A DNA stretch of 64,000 bases from Chionoecetes opilio (Eukaryota; Arthropoda; Malacostraca; Decapoda; Majidae), in NCBI GenBank assembly GCA_016584305.1, contig JACEEZ010011890.1:62001-126000 (forward strand). The letters are read 5' to 3'. The notes below the pieces were generated by a model that did no database searches, had not been told where the DNA came from, and saw only the letters and a program-made list of their open reading frames with translations. The position numbers were made by a program, and so were the translations under genes. Within the stretch, counting starts at the first letter, position 1. Each line of letters opens with the position of its first letter. Positions 1 through 12,553 of the stretch are shown piece after piece.

Positions 1-57
1 AAATCATTGAAAACACTACATTTTATGGGTTTATAGCAATATGATAAGTAAAACTAC

Positions 58-71
58 TTGTATATATACAA
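58..71. repeat. 14-bp perfect palindrome of the A unit (representative copy)
   Basis: TTGTATATATACAA is its own reverse complement. It lies at offset 58-71 of the A unit and recurs in nearly every well-sequenced A unit. The diverged B half of the modules has lost it. It could be a binding site for a dimeric protein or simply a property of A+T-rich DNA; nothing in the window decides. Confidence 0.8.
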
Positions 72-419
72 TAACGCTACAGTTTAAAAGAAACTATGAA
101 AAACGCTTGCAATATACCGTTATATCACAATAAATAACCTCTTACTTTTCTATTTAATAGCTTAATGTAATGTAGGCTACTTATAGGTGCAAATTATTCT
201 AAAAAGAGGATTTTATACTTCAATTTGTAGGAAAACAGCTATATATCACTGATAACTAGCTAAAATCATTGAAAACACTACATTTTACGGGTTTATAGCA
301 ATATAATAAGTAAAACTACTTGTATATATACAATAACGCTACAGTTTACAAGAAACTATGAAAAACGCTTGCAATATACCGTTATATCACAATAAATAAC
401 CTATTACTCTTCTATTTAT

Positions 420-441
420 TAGCTTAATGTAATGTAAGCTA
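420..441. repeat. Inverted repeat / potential stem-loop of the A unit (representative copy)
   Basis: Arms TAGCTTA (420-426) and TAAGCTA (435-441) are perfectly complementary around the 8-base loop ATGTAATG. The motif recurs in most A units. Some units carry TAGCCTA in the left arm, which breaks one pair. The G+C-rich insertion entered at this motif. Confidence 0.75.
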
Positions 442-524
442 CTTATAGGTGCAAATTATTCTAAAAAAAGGATTGTATACATCAATTTGTAGGAAAACTG
501 CTATATATCACCGAATACTAGCTA

Positions 525-950
525 AAATCATTGAAAAGAACACTTTTTGAGGGTATAAAGCATTATTATAAGGTAAATTCCTTCTATTAATTATATAACA
601 CTACAATTAACAAGAAACTATTAAAAACACGTGTAATGTACAATTGTATCACAATATAGAGTCTCAAACTCCTATTATAAGCTTACAGTAGTTTAAAATA
701 GCAATTTCTAACGAAAACAACTACCATATTTTGAATTTCTCTATCAAAAAAAGGGCTGAATAATGTCAATTTTCGACATTTTTTAGACCTTCAAAAATAC
801 ATTAAAACACTTGAAATAACGTTGTTTCTAAGATTAAAATTGATGCATAATTTGCATTAAAAATACATATTTTAAGCTCATAATATTGTAAAATATAGTT
901 GTGTAAAAGTGCTGAATAATGTCAAATTTCGACATTTTTTAGACCTTAAN
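525..950. repeat. B/C module 1 (broken at an N)
   Basis: Begins with the diverged B half (TTGAAAAGAACAC), has one C unit of the GATGCATAATTTGCAT subtype shared with module 5, and stops inside the second C unit at the N at 950. The rest of the module and its normal tail are missing. What follows is the start of an A unit. Confidence 0.85.
950..950. other. Ambiguous base at a repeat phase break
   Basis: A single N joins the middle of a C unit to the beginning of an A unit. The phase jump suggests an assembly join, with an unknown amount of array lost or gained. Confidence 0.85.
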
Positions 951-1480
951 TAAAACTCTAAAATCTTGAAAAACACTACTTTTTTGGGTTTTATAGCAAT
1001 ATGATTAGTAAAACTATTTATATATAAAATAAACGTACTTTTAAAAGAAACTAGAAAACCTTTGAAATATCCCTTTAAAAATCCAAAAAATAACCTCTTA
1101 CTCTTCTATTTAATAGCTTAATGTAATATAAGCTACTTATAGTTGCAAATTATTCTAAAAAGAGGATTTTATTCTTCAATTTGTAGGAAAACACCTATAT
1201 ATCACCGATAAATAGCTAATATCATTAAAAACGCTACATTTTATGGATTTATAGCAATATGATAAGTAAAATTACTTGTATATATACAATAACGCTACAG
1301 TTTACAAGAAACTATGAAAAACGCTTGCAATATACCGTTATATCACAATAAATAACCTATTACTCTTCTATTTATTAGCTTAATGTAATGTAAGCTACTT
1401 ATAGGTGCAAATTATTCTAAAAAAAGGATTGTATACATAAAATTGTAGGAAAACTGCTATATATCACCGAATACTAGCTA
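951..1480. repeat. A-unit array, 2 units
   Basis: The first unit, immediately after the N, has many small deletions. The second, from about 1220, is clean and keeps the full period up to module 2. Confidence 0.9.
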
Positions 1481-2107
1481 AAATCATTGAAAAGAACACT
1501 TTTTGAGGGTATAAAGCATTATTATAAGGTAAATTCCTTCTATTAATTATATAACACTACAATTAACAAGAAACTATTAAAAACACGTGTAATGTACAAT
1601 TGTATTACAATATAGAGTCTCAAACTCCTATTATAAGCTTACAGTAGTTTAAAATAGCAATTTCTAACGAAAACAACTATAATTCCACATTTTGAGTTTC
1701 ACTATCAAAAAAAGGGCTGAATAATGTCAATTTTCGACATTTTTTAGTCCTTCAAAAATACATTGAAACACTTGAAAAAACGTTGTTTTTAAGATTAAAA
1801 TTGATACCTAAATTTCATGAAAAATACATATTTTTAGCTCATAGCATTGTTAAATATAGTTGTGTAAAAGTGCTGAATAATGTCAAATTTCGACAATATT
1901 TAGCCTTTCAAAAATACATTAAAATACTTGAAAAAACATTGTTTTTAAGATTAAAATTGATATCTAAATTTCATGAAAAATACATATTTTTAGCTATTAA
2001 TTTTGTAAAATATAGTTGTAGCAAATATAAAAAGCTATTTAGCTACAGATATAAAGAAATATACTTCAATTTGTAGAAAAAAACAACTCTTCACTGATAA
2101 CTAGCTA
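1481..2107. repeat. B/C module 2, standard 627 bp
   Basis: The B half runs from 1481 to about 1716. C units start at the CTGAATAATGTC motif at 1717 and 1873, exactly 156 bp apart. The tail AGCTATTTAGCTACAGATAT... ends in TTCAATTTGTAG, which matches the 3' part of an A unit. In standard code 1783-2076 is open from a TTG. With TGA read as Trp the frame is open from 1648 to the TAG at 2074-2076. I do not regard it as a gene: it lacks a convincing start and shows no conservation at the protein level. Confidence 0.92.
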
Positions 2108-2631
2108 AAATCATTGAAAACACTACATTTTATGGGTTTATAGCAATATGATAAGTAAAACTACTTGTATATATACAATAACGCTACAGTTTACAAGAAA
2201 CTATGAAAAACGCTTGCAATATACCGTTATATCACAACAAATAACCTCTTACTCTTCTATTTAATAGCTTAATGTAATGTAAGCTACTTATACGTGCAAA
2301 TTATTCTAAAAAGAGGATTTTATACTTCAATTTGTAGGAAAACAGCTATATATCACTGATAACTAGCTAAAATCATTGAAAACACTACATTTTATGGGTT
2401 TATAGCAATATGATAAGTAAAACTACTTGTATATATACAATAACGCTACAGTTTACAAGAAACTATGAAAAACGCATGCAATATACCGTTATATCACAAT
2501 AAATAACCTATTATTCTTCTATTTATTAGCTTAATGTCATGTAAGCTACTTATAGGTGCAAATTATTCTAAAAAAAGGATTGTATACATCAATTTGTAGG
2601 AAAACTGCTATATATCACCGAATACTAGCTA
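2108..2631. repeat. A-unit array, 2 units (524 bp)
   Basis: Exactly two periods. The first unit has the post-module signature (TATGATAAG, TTTACAAG, TACGTGCAAAT). The second has the pre-module signature. Confidence 0.95.
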
Positions 2632-3407
2632 AAATCATTGAAAAGAACAAATTTTGAGGGTATAAACATTATTATAAGGTAAATTCCTTCTATTAATTAT
2701 ATAACATTACAATTAACAAGAAACTATTAAAAACACGTGTAATGTACAATTGTATCACAATATAGAGTCTCAAATTCCTATTATAAGCTTACAGTAGTTT
2801 AAAATAGCAATTTCTAACGAAAACAACTATAATACCACATTTTGAATTTCTCTATCAAAAAAAGGGCTGAATAATGTCAATTTTCGAAATTTTTTAGCCC
2901 TTCAAAAATACATTAAAACACTTGAAAAAACGTTGTTTCTTAGATTAAAATTGATACATAATTTTCATTAATATTTTAAGCTCATAATATTGTAAAATAT
3001 AGTTGTGTGAAAGTGCTGAATAATGTCAAATTTCGATATTTTTTAGGTTTTCAAAAATACATTAAAATACTTGGAAAAACGTTGTTTTTAAGATTAAAAT
3101 TGATACCTAAATTTCATGAAAAATACATATTTTTAGCTCATAACATTGTAAAATATAGGTGTGTAAAAGTGCTGAATAATGTAAAATTTCAATTTTTCTT
3201 AGCCTTTCAAAAATATATTAAAATACTTGTAAAAACGTTGTTTTTAAGATTAAAATTGATATCTAAATTTCATGAAAAATACATATTTTTAGCTATTAAT
3301 TTTGTAAAATATAGTTGTAGCAAATATAAAAAGCTATTTAGCTACAGATATAAAGAAATATACTTCAATTTGTAGAAAGAAAAACACTTTTCACTGATAA
3401 CTAGCTG
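2632..3407. repeat. B/C module 3 with three C units
   Basis: At 776 bp it is about one C unit longer than module 2. The first C unit has lost a few bases near 2965-2975. An open frame runs from a GTG at 3007 to TAG at 3373-3375 through two C units (122 codons) and reads as two near-identical 52-residue repeats plus the tail. Module 10 has the same three-C architecture and shares its GATATTTTTTAGGTT and ATAGGTGTG variants. Confidence 0.92.
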
Positions 3408-5229
3408 AAATCATTGAAAACACTACATTTTATGGGTTTATAGCAATATGATAAGTAAAACTACTTGTATATATACAATAACCTACAGTTTACAAGAAAC
3501 TATGCAAATGCTTGCAATATACCGGTATAACACAATCAAAAACCTCGTACTCCTTCTATTTAATAGCTTAATGTATGTAGCTACTTATAGGTGCAAATTA
3601 TTATAAAAAGAGGATTTATACTTCAATTTGTAGGAAAACAGCTATATATCACTGATACTTAACTGCTAAAATAATTGGAAACCACTACATTTTTATGGGT
3701 TTATAGCAATATATAAGTAAACTACTTTATAATACACAATACGCTACAGTTAGAAGAAACTATAAAAAACGCTTGCACTATACCGTTATAATCACATAAA
3801 TAACCTCTACACTTCTATTAATAGCTTTAATGTATATAAGCTACTTATAGGTGCAAATTATTCAAAAGAGGATTTTATACTTCTAATTTGTAGGAACACA
3901 CTTATATCTCACGATAACTAAGCTAAAATCATTGAAAACACTACATTTTATGGTTTATAGGCAATATAATAGTAAAACTACATGTATATATCAATAACGG
4001 ACAGTTTAAAGAAACTAATGAAAAACGCATGCAACTATACCGTTATCACACATAAATAACCTCTTACCCTTCTATTTATTAGCCTAAATGTAATGTAACT
4101 ACTTTATAGGTGGCAAATATTCTAAAAAAGGATTGTAATTCTTCGAATTTGTAGGAAAACAGCTATATCCACCGTAAATAGCTAATATCGTTGAAAACAC
4201 TACATTTTTTTATGGTTGATAGCATATGATAAGTAAAACTAACTTGTATATATACAATACGCAGAAAAACCAGTTTACAAGAAACTATGAAAAAACGCTT
4301 GCATATACCGTTATACCACAATTAATAACCTCTTACTCTGCTATTTATAGCTTAATGTATGTCGCTACTTATAGGTGCAAATTATTCTAAAAGAGATTTT
4401 ATACCTTCCAATTTGAGGAAAACAGCTATATATCACTGTAACTACTAAAATCCATTGAAAACACTACATTTTATGGGTTTCTAAGCATATAATAAGTAAA
4501 ACTCTTGTATATATACAATACGCTACAGTTTAGAAGAAACTATGAAAAACGCTTGCAATATACCGTTATATCACAATAAATAACCTCTTACTCTTCTATT
4601 TAATAGCGTAAATGTAATGTAAGCTACTTATGTTGCAAATTATTCTAAAAAGAGGATTTTTACTTCAATTTGTAGGAAAACGCTATATATTCACTGATAA
4701 CTAGCTAAAATCATTGAAAACCTACATTTTAACGGTTTATAGCAATATAAATAAGTAAAACTACTTGTATATATACAATAACGGTACAGTTTAGAAGAAA
4801 CTCTGAAAACGCTCTGCAATATACCGTTATTATCACAATAAATAACCTCTTACCTCATCTATTTATTAGCTTAATGTAATGTACAGCTACTACAGGTTGC
4901 AAATTAATTCTAAAAATAGGATTTTATACTCAATTTGTAGGAAACAGCTATATATGCACTGATAACTAGCTAAAATCTTGAAAACACTACATTTAATGGG
5001 TTTATAGCAATAATGATAATTAAAACTACTAGTATTATACAATAAAACGCTACGTTTAGAGAAACTATGAAAAACGCTTGCATATACTCGTTATATCACA
5101 ATAAATACCCTACACTCTTCTATTTATTAGCTTAATGTAATGGGAAGCTACTTATAGGTCCAAATTTTCCTAAAAAAAGGATTTAATACTTCAATTTGTA
5201 GGAAACAGCTATAATCACCGATACTACTA
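3408..5229. repeat. A-unit array, about 7 units, indel-rich
   Basis: The length (1,822 bp) fits seven periods. From about 3480 single-base insertions and deletions appear every few tens of bases, unlike the clean units on either side. This looks like uncorrected long-read sequence. Confidence 0.88.
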
Positions 5230-5856
5230 AAATCATGGAAAGAACACATTTGAGGGTAAAAAGCATTATCATACGGTAAATTTCCTTCTATTAATGATAT
5301 AACCTACAATTAAGAAGAAACTAATAGAAAAAAACGTATAATATACAATTGTATCACAATATAGAGTCTCAAACGCCTATTATAAGCTTACATGTAGTTT
5401 TAAAATAGCAATTTTTTAACGAAACAACTTATAAGTCCACATTTGAGTTTCCACTATAAAAAAAAAAGGTCTGAATAATGTCAATTTTCGCATTTTTTTT
5501 AGCCTTCAAAAATACATTGAAACACTTGAAAAACGTTGTTTTTTAAGATTAAAATTGATACCGAAATCCATGAAAAATACAATATTTTTTAGCTCTAACA
5601 TTGTTAACATTAGTTGTGTGGTAAAAGTGCTGAGAATATGTCCAAATTTCGACATTATTAGCCTTCAAATCATTAATACATGAAAAAACATTGTTTTTAA
5701 ATTAACATTGATATCTAAATTTCATGAAAATACATATTTTTTAGCTATTAATTTGGTAAATATACTTGTAGCAAATATAAAAGCTATTTAGCTACAGATA
5801 TAAAGAAATATACTTCAATTTGTAGAAAAAAAAAACTCTTCACTGATAACTAGCTA
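5230..5856. repeat. B/C module 4, two C units
   Basis: Standard architecture with scattered indels that close every long frame. Sequence quality recovers near its 3' end. It lies 1,151 bp before module 5, the same spacing as modules 2 and 3. Confidence 0.88.
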
Positions 5857-6380
5857 AAATCATTGAAAACACTACATTTTATGGGTTTATAGCAATATGA
5901 TAAGTAAAAGTACTTGTATATATACAATAACGCTACAGTTTACAAGAAACTATGAAAAACGCTTGCAATATACCGTTATATCACAATAAATAACCTCTTA
6001 CTCTTCTATTTAATAGCTTAATGTAATGTAAGCTACTTATACGTGCAAATTATTCTAAAAAAAGGATTTTATACTTCAATTTGTAGGAAAACAGCTATAT
6101 ATCACTGATAACTAGCTAAAATCATTGAAAACACTACATTTTATGGGTTTATAGCAATATGATAAGTAAAACTACTTGTATATATACAATAACGCTACAG
6201 TTTACAAGAAACTATGAAAAACGCTTGCAATATACCGTTATATCACAATAAATAACCTATTACTCTTCTATTTATTAGCTTAATGTAATGTAAGCTACTT
6301 ATAGGTGCAAATTATTCTAAAAAAAGGATTGTATACATCAATTTGTAGGAAAACTGCTATATATCACCGAATACTAGCTA
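5857..6380. repeat. A-unit array, 2 units (524 bp)
   Basis: Two exact periods, clean, with the same post-module then pre-module order of variants as 2108-2631. Confidence 0.95.
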
Positions 6381-7001
6381 AAATCATTGAAAAGAACAAA
6401 TTTTGAGGGTATAAAGCATTATTATAAGGTAAATTCCTTCTATTAATTACATAACACTACAATTAACAAGAAACTATTAAAAACACGTGTAATGTACAAT
6501 TGTATCACAATATAGAGTCTCAAACTCCTATTATAAGCTTACAGCAGTTTAAAATAGCAATGTCTAACGAAAACAACTACCATATTTTGAATTTCTCTAT
6601 ATGAAAAAGGGCTAAATAATGTCAATTTTCGACATTTTTTAGACCTTCAAAAATACATTAAAACACTTGAAATAACGTTGTTTCTAAGATTAAAATTGAT
6701 GCATAATTTGCATTAAAAATACATATTTTAAGCTCATAATATTGTAAAATATAGTTGTGTAAAAGTGCTGAATAATGTCAAATTTCGACATTTTTTAGGC
6801 CTTCAAAAATACATTAAAATACTTGGAAAAACGTTTTTTTTAAGATTAAAATTGCTACCTAAATTTCATGACAAATACATATTTTTAGCTCATAACATTG
6901 TAAAATATAGTTGTAGCAAATATAAAAAGCTATTTAGCTACAGATATAAAGAAATATACTTCAATTTGTAGAAAAAAAAACTTCTCACTAATAACTAGCT
7001 G
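6381..7001. repeat. B/C module 5, diverged first C unit
   Basis: 621 bp. The first C unit has the GATGCATAATTTGCAT variant of module 1, and the second is followed directly by the tail. A 68-codon open frame from GTG (6765) to TAG (6969-6971) covers one C unit plus tail; it parallels 16451-16657 in module 9. Confidence 0.92.
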
Positions 7002-9733
7002 AAATCATTGAAAACACTACATTTTATGGGTTTATAGCAATATGATAAGTAAAACTATTGTATTAACAATAAAGCTACAGTTTTAAAGAACTTGAAAAAC
7101 GCTTTCAAAAATTTNAAAAAAAAAAAAAACCCTGTACTACAAAATCATTAAAACCTCATTTTATGGTTTAATAGCAATATATAAGTAAATATTTAATATA
7201 GATAACGTACAGTTTAGAAGAAATTATGAAAAAACGCTTGCAATATACGTTGTATCACAATAATTAACCTCTTACCTTCTATTTATTAGCCTAATGTAAT
7301 GTAAGCTACTTATAGTGCAAATATTCTAAAAAAGGATTGTATACTTCATTTGTAGGAAAACAGCTATATATCACCGATAAATAGCTAATATCATTGAAAC
7401 ACTACATTTATGGCTTTATAGGCAATATGATTAAGTAAACTACTTGTATATATACAATAACGCTAACAGTTTACAAGAAACTATTGAAAAACGCTTGCAA
7501 TATACCGTTATATCACAATAAATAACCTCTTACTCTCTATTTAATAGCTTAATGTAATGTAAGCTACTTATACGTGCAAATTATTCTAAAAAGAGGATTT
7601 TTATATCAATTGTAGGAAAACAGCTATATCACTGAAATACTAGCTAAAATCATTGAAAACACTACATTTTATGGGTTTATAGCAATATATTAAGTAAAAC
7701 TACTTGTATATATACAATAACGCTACAGTTTACAGAAAACTATGAAAACGCTTGCAATATACCGTTATACCACAATTAATAACCTCTTACTCTTCTATTT
7801 AATAGCTTAATGTATGTACGCTACTTATAGTGCAAATTATTCTAAAAAGAGGATTTTATACTTCAATTTGTAGGAAAACAGCTATTTATCACTGATACTA
7901 GCTAAAATCATTGAAAACTCTACATTTTATGGGTTTATAGCATATAATAAGTAAAACTACTTGATATATACAATAACGCTACAGTTATCAAGAAACTATG
8001 AAAAACGCTTGCAATATACCGTTATATCACAATAAATAACCTCTTACTCTTCTATTTAATAGCTTAATGTAATGTAAGCTACTTATACGTGCAAATTATT
8101 CTAAAAAGAGGATTTTATACTTCAATTTGTAGGAAAACAGCTATATATCACCGATAAATAGCTAATATCATTGAAAACACTACATTTTATGGGTTTATAG
8201 CAATATGATAAGTAAAACTACTTGTATATATACAATAACGCTACAGTTTAGAAGAAACTATGAAAAACGCTTGCAATATACTGTTATATAACAACAAATA
8301 ACCGCTTACTCTTCTATTTAATAGCTTAATGTAATGTACGCTACTTATAGGTGCAAATTATTCTAAAAAGAGGATTTTATACTTCAATTTGTAGGAAAAC
8401 AGCTATATATCACTGATAAGTAGCTAAAATCATTGAAAACACTACATTTTATGGGTTTATAGCAATATAATAAGTATAACTTCTTGTATATATACAATAA
8501 CGCTACAGTTTAGAAGAAACTATGAAAAACGCTTGCAATAAACCGTTATATCACAATAAATAACCTCTTACTCTTCTATTTAATAGCTTAATGTAATGTA
8601 AGCTACTTATAGGTGCAAATTATTCTAAAAAGAGGATTTTTTACTTCAATTTGTAGGAAAACAGCTATATATTCCCGATAAATAGCTAATATCATTGAAA
8701 ACACTACATTTTATGGGTTTATAGTAATATGATAAGTGAAACTACTTTTATATATACAATAACGCTACGGTTTACAAGAAACTATGAGTAATGCTTGCAA
8801 TATACCGTTATATCACAAAAAAAAACCTCTTACTCTTTTATTTAATAGCTTAATGTAATATAAGCTAGTTATAGGTGCAAATTATTCTAAAAAGAGGATT
8901 TTATACTTAAATTTGTAGGAAAACAGCTATATATCACTGATAACTAGCGAAAATAAATGGAAACACTACATTTTATGGGTTTATAGCAATATAATAAGTA
9001 AAACTACCTGTATCTATACAATAACGCTACAGTTTAGAAGAAACTATGAAAAACACTTGCAATATACCGTTATATCACAATAAATAACCTCTTACTCTTC
9101 TATTTAATAGCTTAATGTAATGTTAGCTACTTATAGGTGCAAATTATTCTAAAAAGGATTTAAACTTTAATTTGTAGGAAAACAGCTATATATTACCGAT
9201 AAATAGCTCATATCATTGAAAACACTACATTTAATGGGTTTATAGCAATATGATAAGTAAAACTACTTGTATATATACAATAACGCTACAGTTTACAAGA
9301 AACTATGAAAAATGCTTGCAATATACCGTTATATCACAATAAAAAACCTCTTCCTCTTCTATTTAATAGATTAATGGAATGTAAGCTACTTATAGGTGCA
9401 AATTAATCTAAAAAGAGGATTTTATACTTCAATTTGTAGGAAAACAGCTATATATCACTGATAACTAGCTAAAATCATTGGAAACACTACATTTTATGGG
9501 TTTATAGCAATATAATAAGTAAAACTACTTGTAAATATACAATAACGCTACAGTTTAGAAGAAACTATGAAAAACGCTTGCAATATACCGTTATATCACA
9601 ATAAATAACCTCTTACTCTTCTATTTAATAGCTTAATGTAATGTAAGCTACTTATAGGTGCAAATTATTCTAAAAAAAGGATTGTATACTTCAATTTGTA
9701 GGAAAACAGCTATATATCACCGATAACTAGCTA
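7002..9733. repeat. A-unit array, about 10 units, with an N break
   Basis: The first unit is cut at the N at 7115 and a new unit starts at about 7142. Indels are frequent up to about 8000; the remaining units to 9733 are clean. A private variant near 9349-9375 (CCTCTTCCTC with AGATTAATGGAATG) reappears near 11640, showing the two segments are related. Confidence 0.9.
7115..7115. other. Ambiguous base followed by an A run
   Basis: One N followed by an A run, between the middle of one A unit and the start of the next. This is a second probable assembly join. Confidence 0.85.
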
Positions 9734-11590
9734 AAATCATTGAAAAGAACACATTTTGAGGGTATAAAGCATTATCATAAGGTAAATTCCTTCTATTAAT
9801 GATATAACACTACAATTAAGAAGAAACTATGAAAAAAACGTATAATATACAATTGTATCACAATATAGAGTCTCAAACTCCTATTATAAGCTCACAGAAG
9901 TTTAAAATAGCAATTTCTAACAAAAACAACTATAATTCCACATTTTGAGTTTCACTATCAAAAAAAGGGCTGAATAATGTCAATTTTCGACATTTTTTAG
10001 CCCTTCAAAAATACATTGAAACACTTGAAAAAACGTTGTTTTTAAGATTAAAATTGATACCTAAATTTCATGAAAAATACATATTTTTAGCTCATAACAT
10101 TGTTAAATATAGTTGTGTAAAAGTGCTGAATAATGTCAAATTTCGACATTATTTAGCCTTTCAAAAATACATTAAAATACTTGAAAAAACATTGTTTTTA
10201 AGATTAAAAATGATATCATGGTTTATAGCAATATGATAAGTAAAACTACTTGTATATATACAATAACGCTACAGTTTACAAGAAACTATGAAAAACGCTT
10301 GCAATATACCGTTATATCACAATAAATAACCTATTTCTCTTCTATTTATTAGTTTAATGTAATGTAAGCTACTTATAGGTGCAAATTATTCTAAAAAAAG
10401 GATTGTATACATCAATTTGTAGGAAAACAGCTATATATCACCGATAAATAGCTAATATCATTGAAAACACTACATTTTATGGGTTTATAGCAATATAAAA
10501 AGTAAAACTACTTGTATATATACAATAACGCTACAGTTTACAAGAAACTATGAAAAACGCTTGCAATATACCGTTATATCACAATAAATAACCTCTTACT
10601 CTTCTATTTAATAGCTTAATGTAATGTAAGCTACTTATACGTGCAAATTATTCTAAAAAGAGGATTTTATACTTCAATTTGTAGGAAAACAGCTATATAT
10701 CACTGATAACTAGCTAAAATCATTGAAAACACTACATTTTATGGGTTTATAGCAATATAATAAGTAAAACCACTTGTATATATACAATAACGCTACAGTT
10801 TACAAGAAACTATGAAAAACGCTTGCAATATACCGTTATACCACAATTAATAACCTCTTACTCCTCTATTTAATAGCTTAATGTAATGTACGCTACTTAT
10901 AGGTGCAAATATTCTAAAAATAGGATTTTATACTTCAATTTGTAGGAAAACAGCTATATATCACTGATAACTAGCTAAAATCATTGAAAACACTACATTT
11001 TATGGGTTTATAGCAATATAATAAGTAAAACTACTTGTATATATACAATAACGCTACAGTTTATAAGAAACTATGAAAAACGCTTGCAATATACCGTTAT
11101 ATCACAATAAATAACCTCTTACTCTTCTATTTAATACCTTAATGTAATGTAAGCTACTTATAGGTGCAAATTATTCTAAAAAGAAGATTTTTTACTTCAA
11201 TTTGTAGGAAAACAGCTATATATCACTGATAACTAGCTATAATCATTGAAAACACTACATTTTACGGGTTTATAGCAATATAATAAGTAAAACTACTTGT
11301 ATATATACAATAACGGTACAGTTTAGAAGAAACTATGAAAAACGCTTCCAATATACCGTTATATCACGATAAATAACCTCTTACTCTTCTATTTATTAGC
11401 TTAATGTAATGTAAGCTACTTATAGGTGCAAATTATTCTAAAAAAAGGGGATTTTATACTTCAATTTGTAGGAAAACAGCTATATATCACTGATAACTAG
11501 CTAAAATCATTGAAAACACTAAATTTAATGGGTTTATAGCAATATGATAAGTAAAACTACTTGTATATATACAATAACGCTACAGTTTAC
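9661..11590. repeat. Higher-order repeat segment, copy 1
   Basis: Matches 12481-14410 at a constant offset of about 2,820 bp. It shares rare features: the truncated module, CACTTGTATATA in one unit, AAATAGGATTTT, CGCTTCCAATA with CACGATAAA, and AAAAAAAGGGGATTTT. The copies diverge near 9660 on the left and near 11590 on the right, so the limits are approximate. Confidence 0.85.
9734..10217. repeat. B/C module 6, 3'-truncated
   Basis: B half, one full C unit and part of a second. The sequence then jumps from GATATC of the C unit to ATGGTTTATAGC of an A unit. The tail of the module and the first ~30 bp of the next A unit are absent. The same junction occurs in module 7, so the deletion preceded the duplication. 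A 66-codon frame (10036-10236) crosses the junction and is an accident of it. Confidence 0.92.
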
Positions 11591-12553
11591 AAGAAACTAT
11601 GAAAAATGCTTGCAATATACCGTTATATCACAATAAAAAACCTCTTCCTCTTCTATTTAATAGATTAATGGAATGTAAGCTACTTATAGGTGCAAATTAT
11701 TCTAAAAAAAGGATTGTACACTTCAATTTGTAGGAAAACAGCTATATATCACCGATAAATAGCTAATATCATTGAAAACACTACATTTTATGGATTTATA
11801 GCAATATGATAAGTAAAACTACTTGTATATATACAATAACGCTACCGTTTACAAGAAACTTTGAAAAATGCTTGCAATATATCGTTATATCACAATAAAT
11901 AACCTCTTACTCTTCTATTTATTAGCTTAATGTAATGTAAGCTACTTATAGGTGCAAATTATTCTAAAAAGAGGATTTTATACTTCAATTTGTAGGAAAA
12001 CAGCTATATATCACCGATAAATAGCTAACATCATTGAAAACACTACATTTTATGGGTTTATAGCAATATAATGAGTAAAACTACTTATATATATACAATA
12101 ACGCTACAGTTTACAAGAAACTATGAAAAACGCTTGCAATATACCGTTATATCACAATAAATAACCTCTTACTCTTCTATTTATTAGCTTAATGTAATGT
12201 AAGCTACTTATAGGTGCAAATTATTCTAAAAAGAGGATTTTATACTTCAATTTGTAGGAAAACAGCTATATATCACTGATAACTAGCTAAAATCATTCAA
12301 AAAACACTACATATTACGGGTTTATAGCAATATAATAAGTAAAACTACTTGTATATATACAATAACGCTACAGTTTAGAAGAACCTATGAAAAACGCTTG
12401 CAATATACCGTTATATCACAATAAATACCCTCTCACTCTTCTATTTATTAACTTAATGTAATGTAAGCTACTTATAGGTCCAAATTATTCTAAAAAAAGG
12501 ATTGTATACTTCAATTTGTAGGAAAACAGCTATATATCACCGATAACTAGCTA
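10218..12553. repeat. A-unit array, about 9 units
   Basis: Clean units of mixed subtype. The first lacks its 5' ~30 bp because of the module 6 deletion. The last has the pre-module signature (ATACCCTCTCACTC, GGTCCAAATT). Confidence 0.94.

Larger units (their letters stand above)
1..524. repeat. A-unit array, 2 units
   Basis: Two complete 262-bp units (1-262, 263-524) define the reference unit. The first is 26% G+C by hand count. The second carries the TATTACTC / AAAAAAAGGATTGTATACATC / CACCGAATAC variants that usually mark the unit just before a module. Confidence 0.95.

Noticed and set aside
1783..2076. Recurrent 97-122 codon frames in modules (also 3007-3375, 14957-15250, 17859-18227, 27166-27459, 43146-43439) as a gene family
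   Set aside because: They begin at TTG or GTG, consist of 52-codon repeats created by the 156-bp period, differ among copies at nonsynonymous sites, and are broken in clean modules 12 and 18.
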